A stretch of 64,000 nt of DNA from Tropicibacter sp. R16_0 (lineage in GTDB: Bacteria > Pseudomonadota > Alphaproteobacteria > Rhodobacterales > Rhodobacteraceae): contig NZ_JAGHRE010000008.1 in assembly GCF_017743935.1 (NCBI RefSeq), positions 186,001-250,000 of the forward strand. Reading direction: 5' to 3'. The position numbers and the translations under genes were made by a program. Shown in pieces: positions 17,312 to 26,120 of the stretch; the stretch's first letter is position 1; each line of letters begins with the position of its first letter. Under the pieces are notes generated by a model. That model was not told where the DNA came from, searched no databases, and saw only the letters and a list, made by a program, of their open reading frames with translations.

Positions 17312-18430
17312 TCAATAACGTAACACCTGCCCCGACCGGCTGACCACAAATTTTCGCACATCGCCAAAACCCGGCGGGTTCTGTTCCGCCAGCACCTGAA
17401 ACGGCCGTTGCGGCAGGATGATCGACCGTTGAGTATGCGTGGCCCCGGTTTCCGCCCCGCGCCCGCCAAAGGGATCGAGCGCAAAGACCTCGCGCTCGAC
17501 GGTCGAAAACCACCCCGCGCGCTCCTCAACCACATCCTCGCTCTCCAGCTCTTCGGTGGTCCAGGCCAGCGCCCAGTCCTGCCCCTCGGGTGCTTCGGCG
17601 TCCTCGAGCACCTTGCGCAACGGCCCCGATTGCTCGGTATAGGCCGAGGAATACATCGGCCCCACGTGAAACCGTTTCAGCCGCTTGGGATGCAGATCGT
17701 CGAAATCCTGATCGAACCCTTTGGCAATGGTCACCAGCTTCAGCCCGCCAAGTGACTGCGCCATCAAATGGGCCTGCACCTCGGGCCAGCGGCGTTCGTC
17801 TTTGGGTAGGGCGGTTTTGCCGCTGTCCTCAACCTCCATCAGATAGATCACCGGCAGGTTGATCTGACTGTCATAGACCGCCCAATGGATCATGAACCGG
17901 CGCCTGTCATCAGTGGAGCCGATCCAAATGCTCTCGGGATCATTGCGCGCCCAAAACAGCTCTCCCTTCATCAGCTCTTCGTAGTAGAGCCGCTGGGACA
18001 GCGCGAATTGCAGCCGCGTGGGCACCTGCTGTTCCCCAATGATCTGGCGCACCATGTCGTGCTTCAGCTGTGCCTCGGACGGCATGTTTTCCAAATGCCG
18101 ACGCGCCTGTTGCGCATCATTGGCCATGGTCATCAGTTCCGCCGCAACCGGAAACCCGCTGTCACGCCGATCCATCGCCAGAGAGCCGAAAAACCGCCCG
18201 GTATCACGCCCAACCAGCAGGTATTTCATGCTGAGTGCGCGAAAGGTGTACAGCAGCCCCGACAGATAGCGCGAGACGATCTTGACCTCTTCTTTCGAGA
18301 TCGCCCCCTCGGCCTGCATATTCGCGGCAACACGCAGCAGGTGGACGGTGATCACCTCGAACTTGCGGAAGTACCGGCGCGAGGCAAAGGTGTCGGTCAG
18401 GCCGACATGGTCACGGGCTGGATCAGTCAA
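17312..18430 (-). CDS. Uncharacterised 372-residue protein of the AAA+ operon (TTG start)
   Basis: I do not recognise the family. The best start is TTG at 18428-18430 (LTDPARDHVGL), eight bases after GGAG and overlapping the stop of the small membrane gene at 18423; an ATG at 18514 would make most of that upstream gene overlap in another frame. The protein looks soluble, helical in the first 150 residues and mixed later, with a Trp/Tyr-rich middle and a final SGQVLRY. It has no signal peptide. It lies 54 bases upstream of the AAA+ gene. Confidence 0.65.
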   Translation of the reverse strand: MTDPARDHVGLTDTFASRRYFRKFEVITVHLLRVAANMQAEGAISKEEVKIVSRYLSGLLYTFRALSMKYLLVGRDTGRFFGSLAMDRRDSGFPVAAELMTMANDAQQARRHLENMPSEAQLKHDMVRQIIGEQQVPTRLQFALSQRLYYEELMKGELFWARNDPESIWIGSTDDRRRFMIHWAVYDSQINLPVIYLMEVEDSGKTALPKDERRWPEVQAHLMAQSLGGLKLVTIAKGFDQDFDDLHPKRLKRFHVGPMYSSAYTEQSGPLRKVLEDAEAPEGQDWALAWTTEELESEDVVEERAGWFSTVEREVFALDPFGGRGAETGATHTQRSIILPQRPFQVLAEQNPPGFGDVRKFVVSRSGQVLRY

Positions 18431-18620
18431 CAGGAGCGCTCCACAAACGATAGGCGGAATGTATAAGACCAAAAACCACGAGACAGACCGCCAACCAACC
18501 AAAGGGGCCAGCAAGTACGGCGTACATCACAGAGAGCAAAAGCCAGAAACTCCCCAAGACAACCCACCAGAACCAATTCTCGGGCGACACTAGAAAACTA
18601 AGCAATTCCAGCAGGTCCAA
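18423..18620 (-). CDS. Small 65-residue membrane protein of the AAA+ operon
   Basis: 65 residues, Trp-rich, two hydrophobic helices (about 18-40 and 42-58). Its ATG is two bases after the stop of the coiled-coil gene and its stop overlaps the next gene, a tight fit that supports a real small gene. No family is recognised. Confidence 0.6.
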   Translation of the reverse strand: MDLLELLSFLVSPENWFWWVVLGSFWLLLSVMYAVLAGPFGWLAVCLVVFGLIHSAYRLWSAPVD

Positions 18621-18622
18621 GA

Positions 18623-19702
18623 TTAACCACCATACAAGTTCTTGTCGTGCTTCTCGACGATCGAGGCAAACCGGCGCGCGAACCGCTCATCGGCCTTGGC
18701 CTTCTTCTCCAGCACGTCACGAGCAAAGACCATGTGGTCCTCATGCGCTTCCAGCATGTCGGCCATCTTCTGGTTCGTCGCGGTGCCGATAGCGGCCATG
18801 GCGGTCTGGGCCTCTTGGTCGGTCTGCACGCCGATCTCGTTGATCCGGTGCGCCACGTCCTGCTGTTGCGCCGTCTTCAACGATTTGGTCAGCGCATCAT
18901 AAAGGACCACACGCTGCTGTGTGTCTGTCTGCAGCTTGTTGATCAGCACCATCTGCGTAGCCGCCTGGTTCTGCAGTGAATCGACCCAGGATTTGCCTTT
19001 CTCGATGTACCGCTCCAACGTCTGGCTTTTGGCCAGCTTCACCTGCTCGTCCTGCACCAGCGCGTTGTAGGTCTTGTTCAGATCGGCCAACTCGGTTTCC
19101 AGTTTGGTGCGCGCGGCGGCGTCTTGTTCGACGCTGATCTTGTTTTCCAGCTCGATAATCTTGGGATCCATACCCAGGATCTCGGCCCGCACGCTTTCCA
19201 GCTCTTGCACGGTGAACTCGCGATCATCCAGCGTCGAGGTCAGGTTGGTCTCCACCTTCTCGCGCTGTTCTTCGAGCACACCCAGCTGCCCTTGCAGCAA
19301 TTGCACGATCACATCAGATTTGGCGATCAGATCCTGCAACTTGTCGTCGATATTGGCCGTGCGCATCCGTTCCTGGCGCATCGATTCCGATTTGGCCTTG
19401 GCAAAGATACCAACAAAGCTCTCCCACCCGGTTTTCGAGCGCATTTCGTCGAAATCCTTGGAAAAGGCGGATGTCACATCATCTAGTCCCATGATCAGCT
19501 CGGCGATGTTGGCATTCATCACTTCGGTATGGGCGTGAACGTCTTCCAAAGTGGCATTCTCAATGTCGATGTCCGCCTCAGCCGTGCCGATCTTGTCGCG
19601 CGCGGCCTCAATCCGGCTGGTCAGCCCTTCGATCTGCGACTGGCTTTCACGCACGCGCCGCTGCGTTTCCTGGATCATCGTTTCAAATTCACTATTGGAC
19701 AT
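18623..19702 (-). CDS. Long coiled-coil protein, first gene of the AAA+ operon (weak TelA-like character)
   Basis: 359 residues, almost entirely charged heptad-type helix (about 1-75 and 120-350). The layout, including the KLQTDTQQRVVLYDALTKSLK stretch near 255-275, faintly recalls TelA/toxic-anion-resistance or PspA-type proteins, but I would not assign either. There is no signal peptide or membrane segment. A clear promoter region with palindromes precedes it, so it opens the operon. It could be a filament or membrane-surface scaffold worked on by the AAA+ ATPase. Confidence 0.8.
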   Translation of the reverse strand: MSNSEFETMIQETQRRVRESQSQIEGLTSRIEAARDKIGTAEADIDIENATLEDVHAHTEVMNANIAELIMGLDDVTSAFSKDFDEMRSKTGWESFVGIFAKAKSESMRQERMRTANIDDKLQDLIAKSDVIVQLLQGQLGVLEEQREKVETNLTSTLDDREFTVQELESVRAEILGMDPKIIELENKISVEQDAAARTKLETELADLNKTYNALVQDEQVKLAKSQTLERYIEKGKSWVDSLQNQAATQMVLINKLQTDTQQRVVLYDALTKSLKTAQQQDVAHRINEIGVQTDQEAQTAMAAIGTATNQKMADMLEAHEDHMVFARDVLEKKAKADERFARRFASIVEKHDKNLYGG

Positions 19703-19722
19703 GCCGCTCTATCCCTTTTTGT

Positions 19723-19739
19723 TTGTATACAATTGTATA
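19723..19739. promoter_or_regulatory. Overlapping palindromes before the coiled-coil operon
   Basis: TTGTATACAA (19723-19732) and TATACAATTGTATA (19726-19739) are perfect overlapping palindromes about 20-35 bases upstream of the coiled-coil ATG, in a divergent gap shared with the amidinotransferase gene. TTGT..ACAA is the half-site form used by many GntR-type regulators. The rest of the 307-base gap (to 20009) shows no gene. Confidence 0.45.
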
Positions 19740-20009
19740 TATAGGGAATGTAACAATGATTTACATCCCCCTGTGAGTCCGAATTCACCGAAAGTCTCGC
19801 AAAGCGCGATCGGAATTGAAAGGGGAATGGCACGCTCAAACCATCTTCCCCGCGCCTTTGCCGAATGCTATATCGCGCAAAGGGCTCACAGGCGATGGCG
19901 TCGCCAGAGAGGTTCTCTCGCCCTGCACCCACGCTCCTGTACGCCGGGACTTTCAATCGGGAGATTGAGGGCCCCGCCTGATGCCTCCCCCAAAAAGATG
20001 GAGGCACCC

Positions 20010-21131
20010 ATGGCCTGGTCGCCGGATAAAACTGAAGTCAAAAGCTGGAATGAATGGGACACCCTGCGCCATGTGATCGTGGGCCGGGCCGATGATTGCC
20101 ACATCCCGCCAGAAGAGCCCGCGCTGGACGCCAAGGTCCCCGAAGACAGCGATATGCGCGGTCAGTGGGGGCGTCGCCCGCAAGAGACGATTGATCGCGC
20201 CAATGAGTTGCTGGACAACTTTGCCGATCAACTGCGCAAACGTGGTGTCCGCGTAGATCGCCCTGTGTCGATCGACCACTCTCAGCCCGTAACCACGCCC
20301 GATTTCCACACCGACAGCCAGTTCGGCTGCATGCCGCCGCGCGACGTGCTGCTGACCGTGGGACATGAGATGCTCGAAGCGACCATGTCCTATCGCTGCC
20401 GCTGGTTCGAATACCTGAACTATCGCCCGCTGCTGAAACAGTATTGGGAAGAGGACCCGAACTTCCGTCACGAGGCCGCGCCCAAACCGCGCCTGACGGA
20501 TGAGGATTACCATCCCGATTACCTAAGCGATAAAATCGGCGTCGAAAAGCGCCTGCAGTGGGCGGCCGAGAAGTTCTTTGTCACCACCGAGGAAGAGCCT
20601 TTGTTCGACGCCGCCGACGTGCTGCGGTTCGGCAAGGATCTGGTGGTGCAGCACGGCTTTACCACCAACCTCAAGGGTATCGAATGGCTGCGCCGTCACT
20701 TCCCCGATCATCGCGTACACACCGTGAACTTCCCCGGTGACCCCTACCCGATCCACATCGATGCAACATTCACTCCGTTGCGTCCTGGCCTGATCCTCAA
20801 CAACCCACAGCGCCGTCTGCCCGAAGATCAGCGTGGCATGTTCGAAAAGAACGGGTGGGAGATTGTGGATGCCGCCCAACCCGCGCACAACACTCCGCCG
20901 CCGCTCTGCTATTCTTCGACCTGGCTGTCGATGAACGTGTTGGTGCTGGACCCGAAAACCGTCTGTGTTGAGAAGTCCGAGGTCTATCAGGCCGAGCAGA
21001 TGGACAAGCTGGGTATGGAAGTGGTCGAGGTCGAGCTGCGTGATGCCTATGCCTTTGGCGGTGGCCTGCACTGCTGCACCGCGGACGTCTATCGCGACGG
21101 CGAGTGTGAAGACTACTTCCCCAACCAATAG
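20010..21131 (+). CDS. Glycine amidinotransferase (AGAT)-like enzyme
   Basis: 373 residues. AGAT moves the amidino group of arginine to glycine, giving guanidinoacetate and ornithine. The catalytic blocks match the family closely: FDAADVLRFGKDL (Asp), PIHIDATFTPL (His), SSTWLSMNVL and GGGLHCCTADV with nucleophile Cys355. The start at 20010 (MAWSPDKTEV) follows GGAGG by five bases; the frame is open far upstream but that part is not family-like. Neighbours are an amidohydrolase, a creatinase and a semialdehyde dehydrogenase, so the acceptor is probably glycine or another amino acid feeding guanidino-acid metabolism. Acceptor choice is inferred. Confidence 0.88.
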   Translation: MAWSPDKTEVKSWNEWDTLRHVIVGRADDCHIPPEEPALDAKVPEDSDMRGQWGRRPQETIDRANELLDNFADQLRKRGVRVDRPVSIDHSQPVTTPDFHTDSQFGCMPPRDVLLTVGHEMLEATMSYRCRWFEYLNYRPLLKQYWEEDPNFRHEAAPKPRLTDEDYHPDYLSDKIGVEKRLQWAAEKFFVTTEEEPLFDAADVLRFGKDLVVQHGFTTNLKGIEWLRRHFPDHRVHTVNFPGDPYPIHIDATFTPLRPGLILNNPQRRLPEDQRGMFEKNGWEIVDAAQPAHNTPPPLCYSSTWLSMNVLVLDPKTVCVEKSEVYQAEQMDKLGMEVVEVELRDAYAFGGGLHCCTADVYRDGECEDYFPNQ

Positions 21132-21143
21132 ATACACCGATCT

Positions 21144-21169
21144 CAGGGGGCCTTATCTCGGGCCCCCTG
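21144..21169. terminator. GC-rich hairpin after the amidinotransferase gene
   Basis: A perfect 9-bp stem (21144-21152 with 21161-21169) with an 8-base loop, 12 bases past the stop. No U tract follows, so termination may be partial or the hairpin may protect the mRNA end. Confidence 0.5.
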
Positions 21170-21254
21170 CCCCGGATCAAAGCAGATCCACGTCAAAGCC
21201 CCCCAAACTTGTCCTGACACAACAGTTGTGAATCACGAATAGCTGCGCTATTAA

Positions 21255-21272
21255 ACGTTAGCATACTAACGT
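21255..21272. promoter_or_regulatory. 18-bp palindrome upstream of the amidohydrolase gene
   Basis: ACGTTAG (21255-21261) and CTAACGT (21266-21272) are perfect arms around CATA, 85 bases before the amidohydrolase start. The form fits a dimeric repressor operator (TetR or LacI type). No regulator gene is adjacent. Confidence 0.45.
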
Positions 21273-21356
21273 AATTGCCCGCATGCTCCGCTCCTTTTGA
21301 CGCGTGTTTGCAAAGCAACGGGCCATTTCGTGACGAAGAAACCAACAGGAGACAAG

Positions 21357-22526
21357 ATGGCTGACGTAGCAAAGGACACCCCGGAACCAGGCCGCACGCT
21401 TATTCGCAACATTGGCCGCCTTTTGACCGGCGATCTGGATGCGCCGCTGGCCGACAGCGACTGCCTGCTGATCGAAGATGGCGTGATCGTGGGTTTTGAA
21501 GAAGCTGATGCCGACCGCGTCATCGACGCGGCAGGCTGCGCGGTGGCCCCTGGCCTGATCGACGGCCACTGTCACCCGGTCTTTGGCGACTGGACCCCAC
21601 GCCAGAACCAGGTCGGCTGGATCGAGATGAACGTGAACGGCGCGGTGACAAGCTTTATCTCGGCGGGTGAAGTACACCTGCCCGGCCGCCCGAAAGATGC
21701 CGAAGGTGTCAAGGCGTTGGCCATGGTTGCGCAGCGGTGTTTTGCAAATTTCCGTTCTGCCGGGGCCAAGGTGATCGCTGGCGCGCCAGTGCCCGAGCTG
21801 GATTTTGACCGCGATTTCTATGTCGGCATCAAAGAGGCCGGTATCCGCCACATCGGCGAGATCGGTCTGGGCACTGTTGCCAAGGGCCCAGATGCGGCCC
21901 GTGTCACCGGCTGGTGCCGCGAATTGGGGATCGAGACGATCATGCACACTGGCGGTCCCTCAATTGCCGGATCGCACCACGTTACGGCCGCCGACGTGAT
22001 CGAGGCGCAGCCTGATGTGGTCAGCCACATCAACGGCGGGCCCACGTCGATCCCGCACGAGGAAGTTCGCGAACTCTGTCGCCACGCAACTGGCGCGCTC
22101 GAGGCTGTCCACAACGGTAACGAAAAGTCTGCTTTGGTCGCGTTGGAAGGCGCAATAGCCGAGGGTCGCCTGGCCGACTTTCTGATCGGAACGGATGCGC
22201 CCGCCGGGTCTGGCGTTCAGCCCAACGGTATGCTGCGCATGGCAACCCTGCTGGCCAGCTTTGGCGGCCTTCCCGCCGAGCAAGCCTGGTGCTGCGGCAC
22301 TGGCAATGTCGCCAAGCGGCGTGGTCTGGACCAAGGTATCGTGGCGGCTGGACGCCCTGCTGATCTGGTATTCATGGATCGTCCCATGGGTTCGGACGGG
22401 GACGACGTTCTCGGCGGTATGGCTGTTGGCAACATTCCCGGCATCGCTGCCGTGATGATCGACGGCAAAATGCGCACGGGCCGCTCGCGGTCGACCCCGC
22501 CATCTGCGCGTGTGCCCGTTCTCTGA
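21357..22526 (+). CDS. Amidohydrolase-superfamily protein, enamidase-like
   Basis: 389 residues. The metal site begins with DGHCHP (His71, His73) after a conserved GLID, and the C-terminal catalytic Asp is in GTDAPAGSG. The overall pattern, with GEIGLGTVA and HTGGPSIAGSHHV, resembles the bacterial enamidase that opens a cyclic enamide in nicotinate breakdown, so a C-N bond hydrolase acting on a cyclic or guanidino-derived amide is likely. AGGAG lies six bases before the ATG at 21357. It sits between the amidinotransferase and the convergent creatinase. The exact substrate is unknown. Confidence 0.75.
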   Translation: MADVAKDTPEPGRTLIRNIGRLLTGDLDAPLADSDCLLIEDGVIVGFEEADADRVIDAAGCAVAPGLIDGHCHPVFGDWTPRQNQVGWIEMNVNGAVTSFISAGEVHLPGRPKDAEGVKALAMVAQRCFANFRSAGAKVIAGAPVPELDFDRDFYVGIKEAGIRHIGEIGLGTVAKGPDAARVTGWCRELGIETIMHTGGPSIAGSHHVTAADVIEAQPDVVSHINGGPTSIPHEEVRELCRHATGALEAVHNGNEKSALVALEGAIAEGRLADFLIGTDAPAGSGVQPNGMLRMATLLASFGGLPAEQAWCCGTGNVAKRRGLDQGIVAAGRPADLVFMDRPMGSDGDDVLGGMAVGNIPGIAAVMIDGKMRTGRSRSTPPSARVPVL

Positions 22527-22542
22527 GTGCATAAAAGCGAAT

Positions 22543-22573
22543 AAGGCCGCATCAATAGATGCGGCCTTGTTCT
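22543..22573. terminator. Bidirectional terminator between amidohydrolase and creatinase genes
   Basis: A perfect 11-bp stem (22543-22553 with 22558-22568) has a 4-base loop and T-rich flanks on both sides. It lies between two convergent stop codons and can serve both. Confidence 0.85.
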
Positions 22574-22574
22574 C

Positions 22575-23792
22575 TTATCCAACGACGTTGAATTCCGGCC
22601 CATAGGGATAGCCGGTGATATTCTCGTTGCCGTCTTCGGTGATCACCAGGATATCGTGCTCACGGTAACCACCCGCACCAGGCTCACCATCCGCGATGGT
22701 CAGCATCGGTTCCATCGAGATGACCATCCCCGGCTCCAGCACCGTATCGATGTCTTCGCGCAGCTCCAACCCGGCTTCGCGGCCATAGAAATGCGACAGC
22801 ACACCAAATGAATGGCCATAGCCAAACGTGCGATATTGCAGCAGGTCACGCTCCTGGAAGAATTCGTTGATCTTGTGCGTGACGTCCGCACAGCTGACAC
22901 CAGGTTTCAGCAGCGACATTCCGTATTCATGGGCCGCCACGTTCGCCTCCCAGATCTTGAGCGAGGCAGGATCAACTTCTTCGACGAACATCGTGCGCTC
23001 TAGCGCAGTGTAATAGGCGCTGATCATCGGGAAAGTGTTGAGGGACAGGATATCGCCCCGCTCCAAAACACGGCCCGTCACCGGGTTGTGCGCGCCGTCG
23101 GTGTTGATGCCCGACTGAAACCAGACCCAAGTGTCGCGGTATTCGGCGTCCGGGAACCGCTTGGCGATCTCCAACTCCATCGCATCACGACCGGCCATGG
23201 CCGCGTCAATCTCGCGCACGCCCGCCTTGACCGCATCACGGATGGCATAGCCGCCTACATCAGCTACATTTGCGCCATGGCGGATCAGGGCGATCTCGGC
23301 AGGCGATTTATGCATCCGCTGACGCATGGTCGTCTCAAACAAATCAACCATTGTGATGGGCTTTAGGAAATCTTCCATCTTGTCGCGCTGCATCAGTGTC
23401 AAGTGATCGCCTTCGTACCCGATCACCTGCCCCTCGCCGGTCACAGACAGAATCGCCCGCCAGTAATTGTCACGCTGCCAGTCGGTGTACGTGATGTTGT
23501 CACCATATGAGCGGCGCCAGGGCTGACCCGCATCAATGCCCGCACTGATGGTGACGCATTCGGTCTCGGTCACGACCAACGCATAAGGGCGCCCAAACGC
23601 GCAATACAGAAAGCCGGAATAATACGCGATATTGTGCATCGACGTGAACACGGCGGCCGAGGCTCCAGCAGCCTCCATCCGTTCGCGCAACTCGGCAAGA
23701 CGCGCCTCATATTCGCTGTCGTCAAACGGCAGCGGTGCCTTTACCCCGTTGTGATAACGGTAGAAATCCGGACGCGGTGTGGTGATGGTCAT
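22575..23792 (-). CDS. Creatinase (creatine amidinohydrolase), M24 fold
   Basis: 405 residues, matching characterised creatinases (about 403). The enzyme hydrolyses creatine to sarcosine and urea without a metal. Family-specific stretches are visible: FTSMHNIAYYSGF, YTDWQRDNYW, SGINTDGAHNPVT with the catalytic His235, ALERTMF (Glu265), RTFGYGHSFG and GAGGYREHDIL. These differ from prolidases and from ectoine hydrolase DoeA. The ATG at 23792 follows AGGAGG; a longer frame to 23933 is unsupported. No creatininase or sarcosine oxidase gene is in the window, and a guanidinoacetate-like substrate made by the neighbouring amidinotransferase is an alternative. Confidence 0.87.
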   Translation of the reverse strand: MTITTPRPDFYRYHNGVKAPLPFDDSEYEARLAELRERMEAAGASAAVFTSMHNIAYYSGFLYCAFGRPYALVVTETECVTISAGIDAGQPWRRSYGDNITYTDWQRDNYWRAILSVTGEGQVIGYEGDHLTLMQRDKMEDFLKPITMVDLFETTMRQRMHKSPAEIALIRHGANVADVGGYAIRDAVKAGVREIDAAMAGRDAMELEIAKRFPDAEYRDTWVWFQSGINTDGAHNPVTGRVLERGDILSLNTFPMISAYYTALERTMFVEEVDPASLKIWEANVAAHEYGMSLLKPGVSCADVTHKINEFFQERDLLQYRTFGYGHSFGVLSHFYGREAGLELREDIDTVLEPGMVISMEPMLTIADGEPGAGGYREHDILVITEDGNENITGYPYGPEFNVVG

Positions 23793-23950
23793 TGTGTGAC
23801 CCTCCTTTTCAGAAAGGTCCTGGCGTTCAGGACAGAACATGGGCGCATGCATGCTGCATGAGGCGACGCCATCGCCAGAGCCCGCGCGCACATTGACCTT
23901 ATACCCCGACTCGTGCAACCCCTTTCGTGACACGATCTGACAAGGGCATT

Positions 23951-23964
23951 AGTGAACGTTCACT
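23951..23964. promoter_or_regulatory. 14-bp perfect palindrome between creatinase and dehydrogenase genes
   Basis: AGTGAACGTTCACT is a perfect palindrome in the 271-base gap between two divergent genes (creatinase leftward, dehydrogenase rightward). It is the form of a TetR-type operator and could control both. No gene is seen in the gap. Confidence 0.5.
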
Positions 23965-24063
23965 TTACTCTGGACTGCTCATCCTCTATGGCTTGGCACT
24001 AGACAAACCCACCCGCAGATGCATTGTGTGCACACAAACGACTTTTGAGCCGGAGGCCAACCC

Positions 24064-25539
24064 ATGCTGGACGCAACAACCGACCTGAAATCGCTGCTCA
24101 AGGACCCCGAGCTCTTGGCGACCAAAGCCTATATTGGCGGTCAGTGGGTCGATGGCGACAACGGCACCTTTGCCGTGACCAACCCCGCCCGCGGTGACGT
24201 GATCGCCGAGGTTGCGGATCTGAGCCGCGCGCAGGTGGCTGGCGCCATCGCTCAAGCCGAAGCCGCCCAGAAAGAATGGGCCGCGATGACCGGCAAGGAA
24301 CGCGCCGTGATCCTGCGTCGCTGGTACGACCTGATGATGGAGAACGCCCAGGATCTGGGTACCATCCTGACCGCGGAGCAGGGCAAACCCCTGGCCGAGG
24401 CCGTGGGTGAGATTGGCTATGGCGCCTCGTTCATCGAATTCTTTGGCGAAGAGGCCAAACGCGTCTATGGCGAGACCATCCCGGGCCACCAGCGTGACAA
24501 GCGCATCACCGTCCTGAAACAGCCCATCGGCGTTGCCGCATCGATCACGCCTTGGAACTTCCCCAACGCGATGATCACCCGTAAGGCCGCCCCCGCATTG
24601 GCCGCTGGCTGCTCTTTCGTGGCACGCCCCGCCAAGGAAACCCCGCTGTCGGCCATCGTGATGGGCGTTCTGGCGGAACGTGCCGGTATCCCTGCAGGCG
24701 TCTTCAACGTTGTGCCATCATCGTCCTCGTCCGAGATCGGCAAGGAGTTCTGCGAAAACCCCGGCATCCGCAAGCTGACCTTCACCGGCTCGACCGAAGT
24801 GGGCCGCATCCTGATGAAACAGGCCGCCGATCAAGTCATGAAATGTTCGATGGAACTGGGCGGCAATGCCCCGTTCATCGTATTCGACGACGCCGACCTG
24901 GACGCCGCCGTCGAAGGCGCGATGATGTGCAAGTTCCGCAACAACGGCCAAACCTGCGTCTGCGCCAACCGCATCTATGTGCAGGCCGGTGTCTATGACG
25001 CCTTTGCTGCCAAGCTGAAGGCCGCTGTCGAGGCGCTGCAGATCGGCGACGGTCTGGCCGCAGGCACTACAACCGGCCCCCTGATCAACGCCGAAGCCGT
25101 CGCCAAGGTCGAAGAGCACATCAAGGACGTCACCGACAAAGGCGGCGCGGTCCTCAGCGGCGGCCTGCCCCACGATCTGGGCGGCACCTTCTTCCAGCCC
25201 ACCATCGTCACCGGTGTGACCCAGGACATGATGGTCGCACAGGACGAAACTTTTGGCCCGCTCGCGCCGCTCTTCAAGTTCGAGGACGAGGATGAGGTCA
25301 TCGCCATGGCGAACGACACCATCTTTGGTCTGGCGTCCTATTTCTACGCCAAGGACCTGAGCCGTGTGTACAAGGTCGCCGAGGCGCTGGAATATGGCAT
25401 CGTTGGCGTGAACACAGGCATCATCTCGACCGAGGTTGCGCCTTTTGGTGGCATCAAGCAGTCGGGCTTGGGTCGCGAAGGCAGCCACCATGGCATCGAG
25501 GACTATCTGGAGATGAAATACATTTGCATGTCGGTCTAA
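24064..25539 (+). CDS. gabD: NAD(P)-dependent succinate-semialdehyde dehydrogenase
   Basis: 491 residues, normal for GabD. It oxidises succinate semialdehyde to succinate. The cofactor-domain element ITPWNFP, the general base Glu in MELGGNAP and the nucleophile in GQTCVCANR (the CVC pair is typical of SSADH) are all present, and the C-terminus has FGGIKQSGLGREGS. Its position opposite creatinase suggests that a 4-aminobutyrate or 4-guanidinobutyrate branch feeds it; glutarate semialdehyde is also a possible substrate. Confidence 0.9.
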   Translation: MLDATTDLKSLLKDPELLATKAYIGGQWVDGDNGTFAVTNPARGDVIAEVADLSRAQVAGAIAQAEAAQKEWAAMTGKERAVILRRWYDLMMENAQDLGTILTAEQGKPLAEAVGEIGYGASFIEFFGEEAKRVYGETIPGHQRDKRITVLKQPIGVAASITPWNFPNAMITRKAAPALAAGCSFVARPAKETPLSAIVMGVLAERAGIPAGVFNVVPSSSSSEIGKEFCENPGIRKLTFTGSTEVGRILMKQAADQVMKCSMELGGNAPFIVFDDADLDAAVEGAMMCKFRNNGQTCVCANRIYVQAGVYDAFAAKLKAAVEALQIGDGLAAGTTTGPLINAEAVAKVEEHIKDVTDKGGAVLSGGLPHDLGGTFFQPTIVTGVTQDMMVAQDETFGPLAPLFKFEDEDEVIAMANDTIFGLASYFYAKDLSRVYKVAEALEYGIVGVNTGIISTEVAPFGGIKQSGLGREGSHHGIEDYLEMKYICMSV

Positions 25540-25952
25540 CCGGCATCTGCCACGGGGCGCGTGACCATCATCGACGTCAGTTTGGTGATGGCACGGGTCC
25601 AGGCGGCTTCTTCTTCGGGGGTGAGTTTGCCCTTCATCACCTCATGCAACGCGGCCACAAGTGATTGGGCCGCGTTCGTCATTTGCGCTTCGCTCAACTC
25701 GAACCGCGCGTGGCTTTGGGCCAAGATCTGTGCCAATTGCGTGAAAGACTGATAGTTCGACAAGCTACGCACGGTCGACGCCAACATGGTCGCGAACATC
25801 TCTTTCTGCTTGACGAAATCGCCACGGAACAGGGGCTCGACCTCGGGCATGCAGGCAAACAGGTGCTTGTAAAACCTGTCCGTCAACTCTGCCTTTCGGG
25901 CAAAGACGCGAGCAAAACTGGATTGAACCAGGGCGATATCAGAGCTGTCCAT
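25536..25952 (-). CDS. Single-domain globin
   Basis: 138 residues with the full globin pattern: an A-helix (IALVQSSFARVF), the CD-E region (FVKQKEMFATMLAST) and the proximal haem ligand His81 in QSHARFEL, then the G/H helices. It would bind O2 or NO in the cytosol. There is no flavohaemoglobin reductase domain. The start ATG at 25952 is chosen by the globin N-terminus; the frame runs on to 25982. Its stop overlaps the convergent gabD stop by four bases. Confidence 0.85.
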   Translation of the reverse strand: MDSSDIALVQSSFARVFARKAELTDRFYKHLFACMPEVEPLFRGDFVKQKEMFATMLASTVRSLSNYQSFTQLAQILAQSHARFELSEAQMTNAAQSLVAALHEVMKGKLTPEEEAAWTRAITKLTSMMVTRPVADAG

Positions 25953-26120
25953 TGAACTGGGCCTTCTACGGGGCAGGGTCACAGTATCTGGGCGATCGGT
26001 TAAGGTTTCGTTTCCGTGGTCGAGCTTTATTCTTACAAAACTGATTCAAAACCTTCGCACAGCCTTCAACTTTGGCGGTCATCCCCCATTCATCTGACAA
26101 ATGAACTGAGGATTCCTGGC

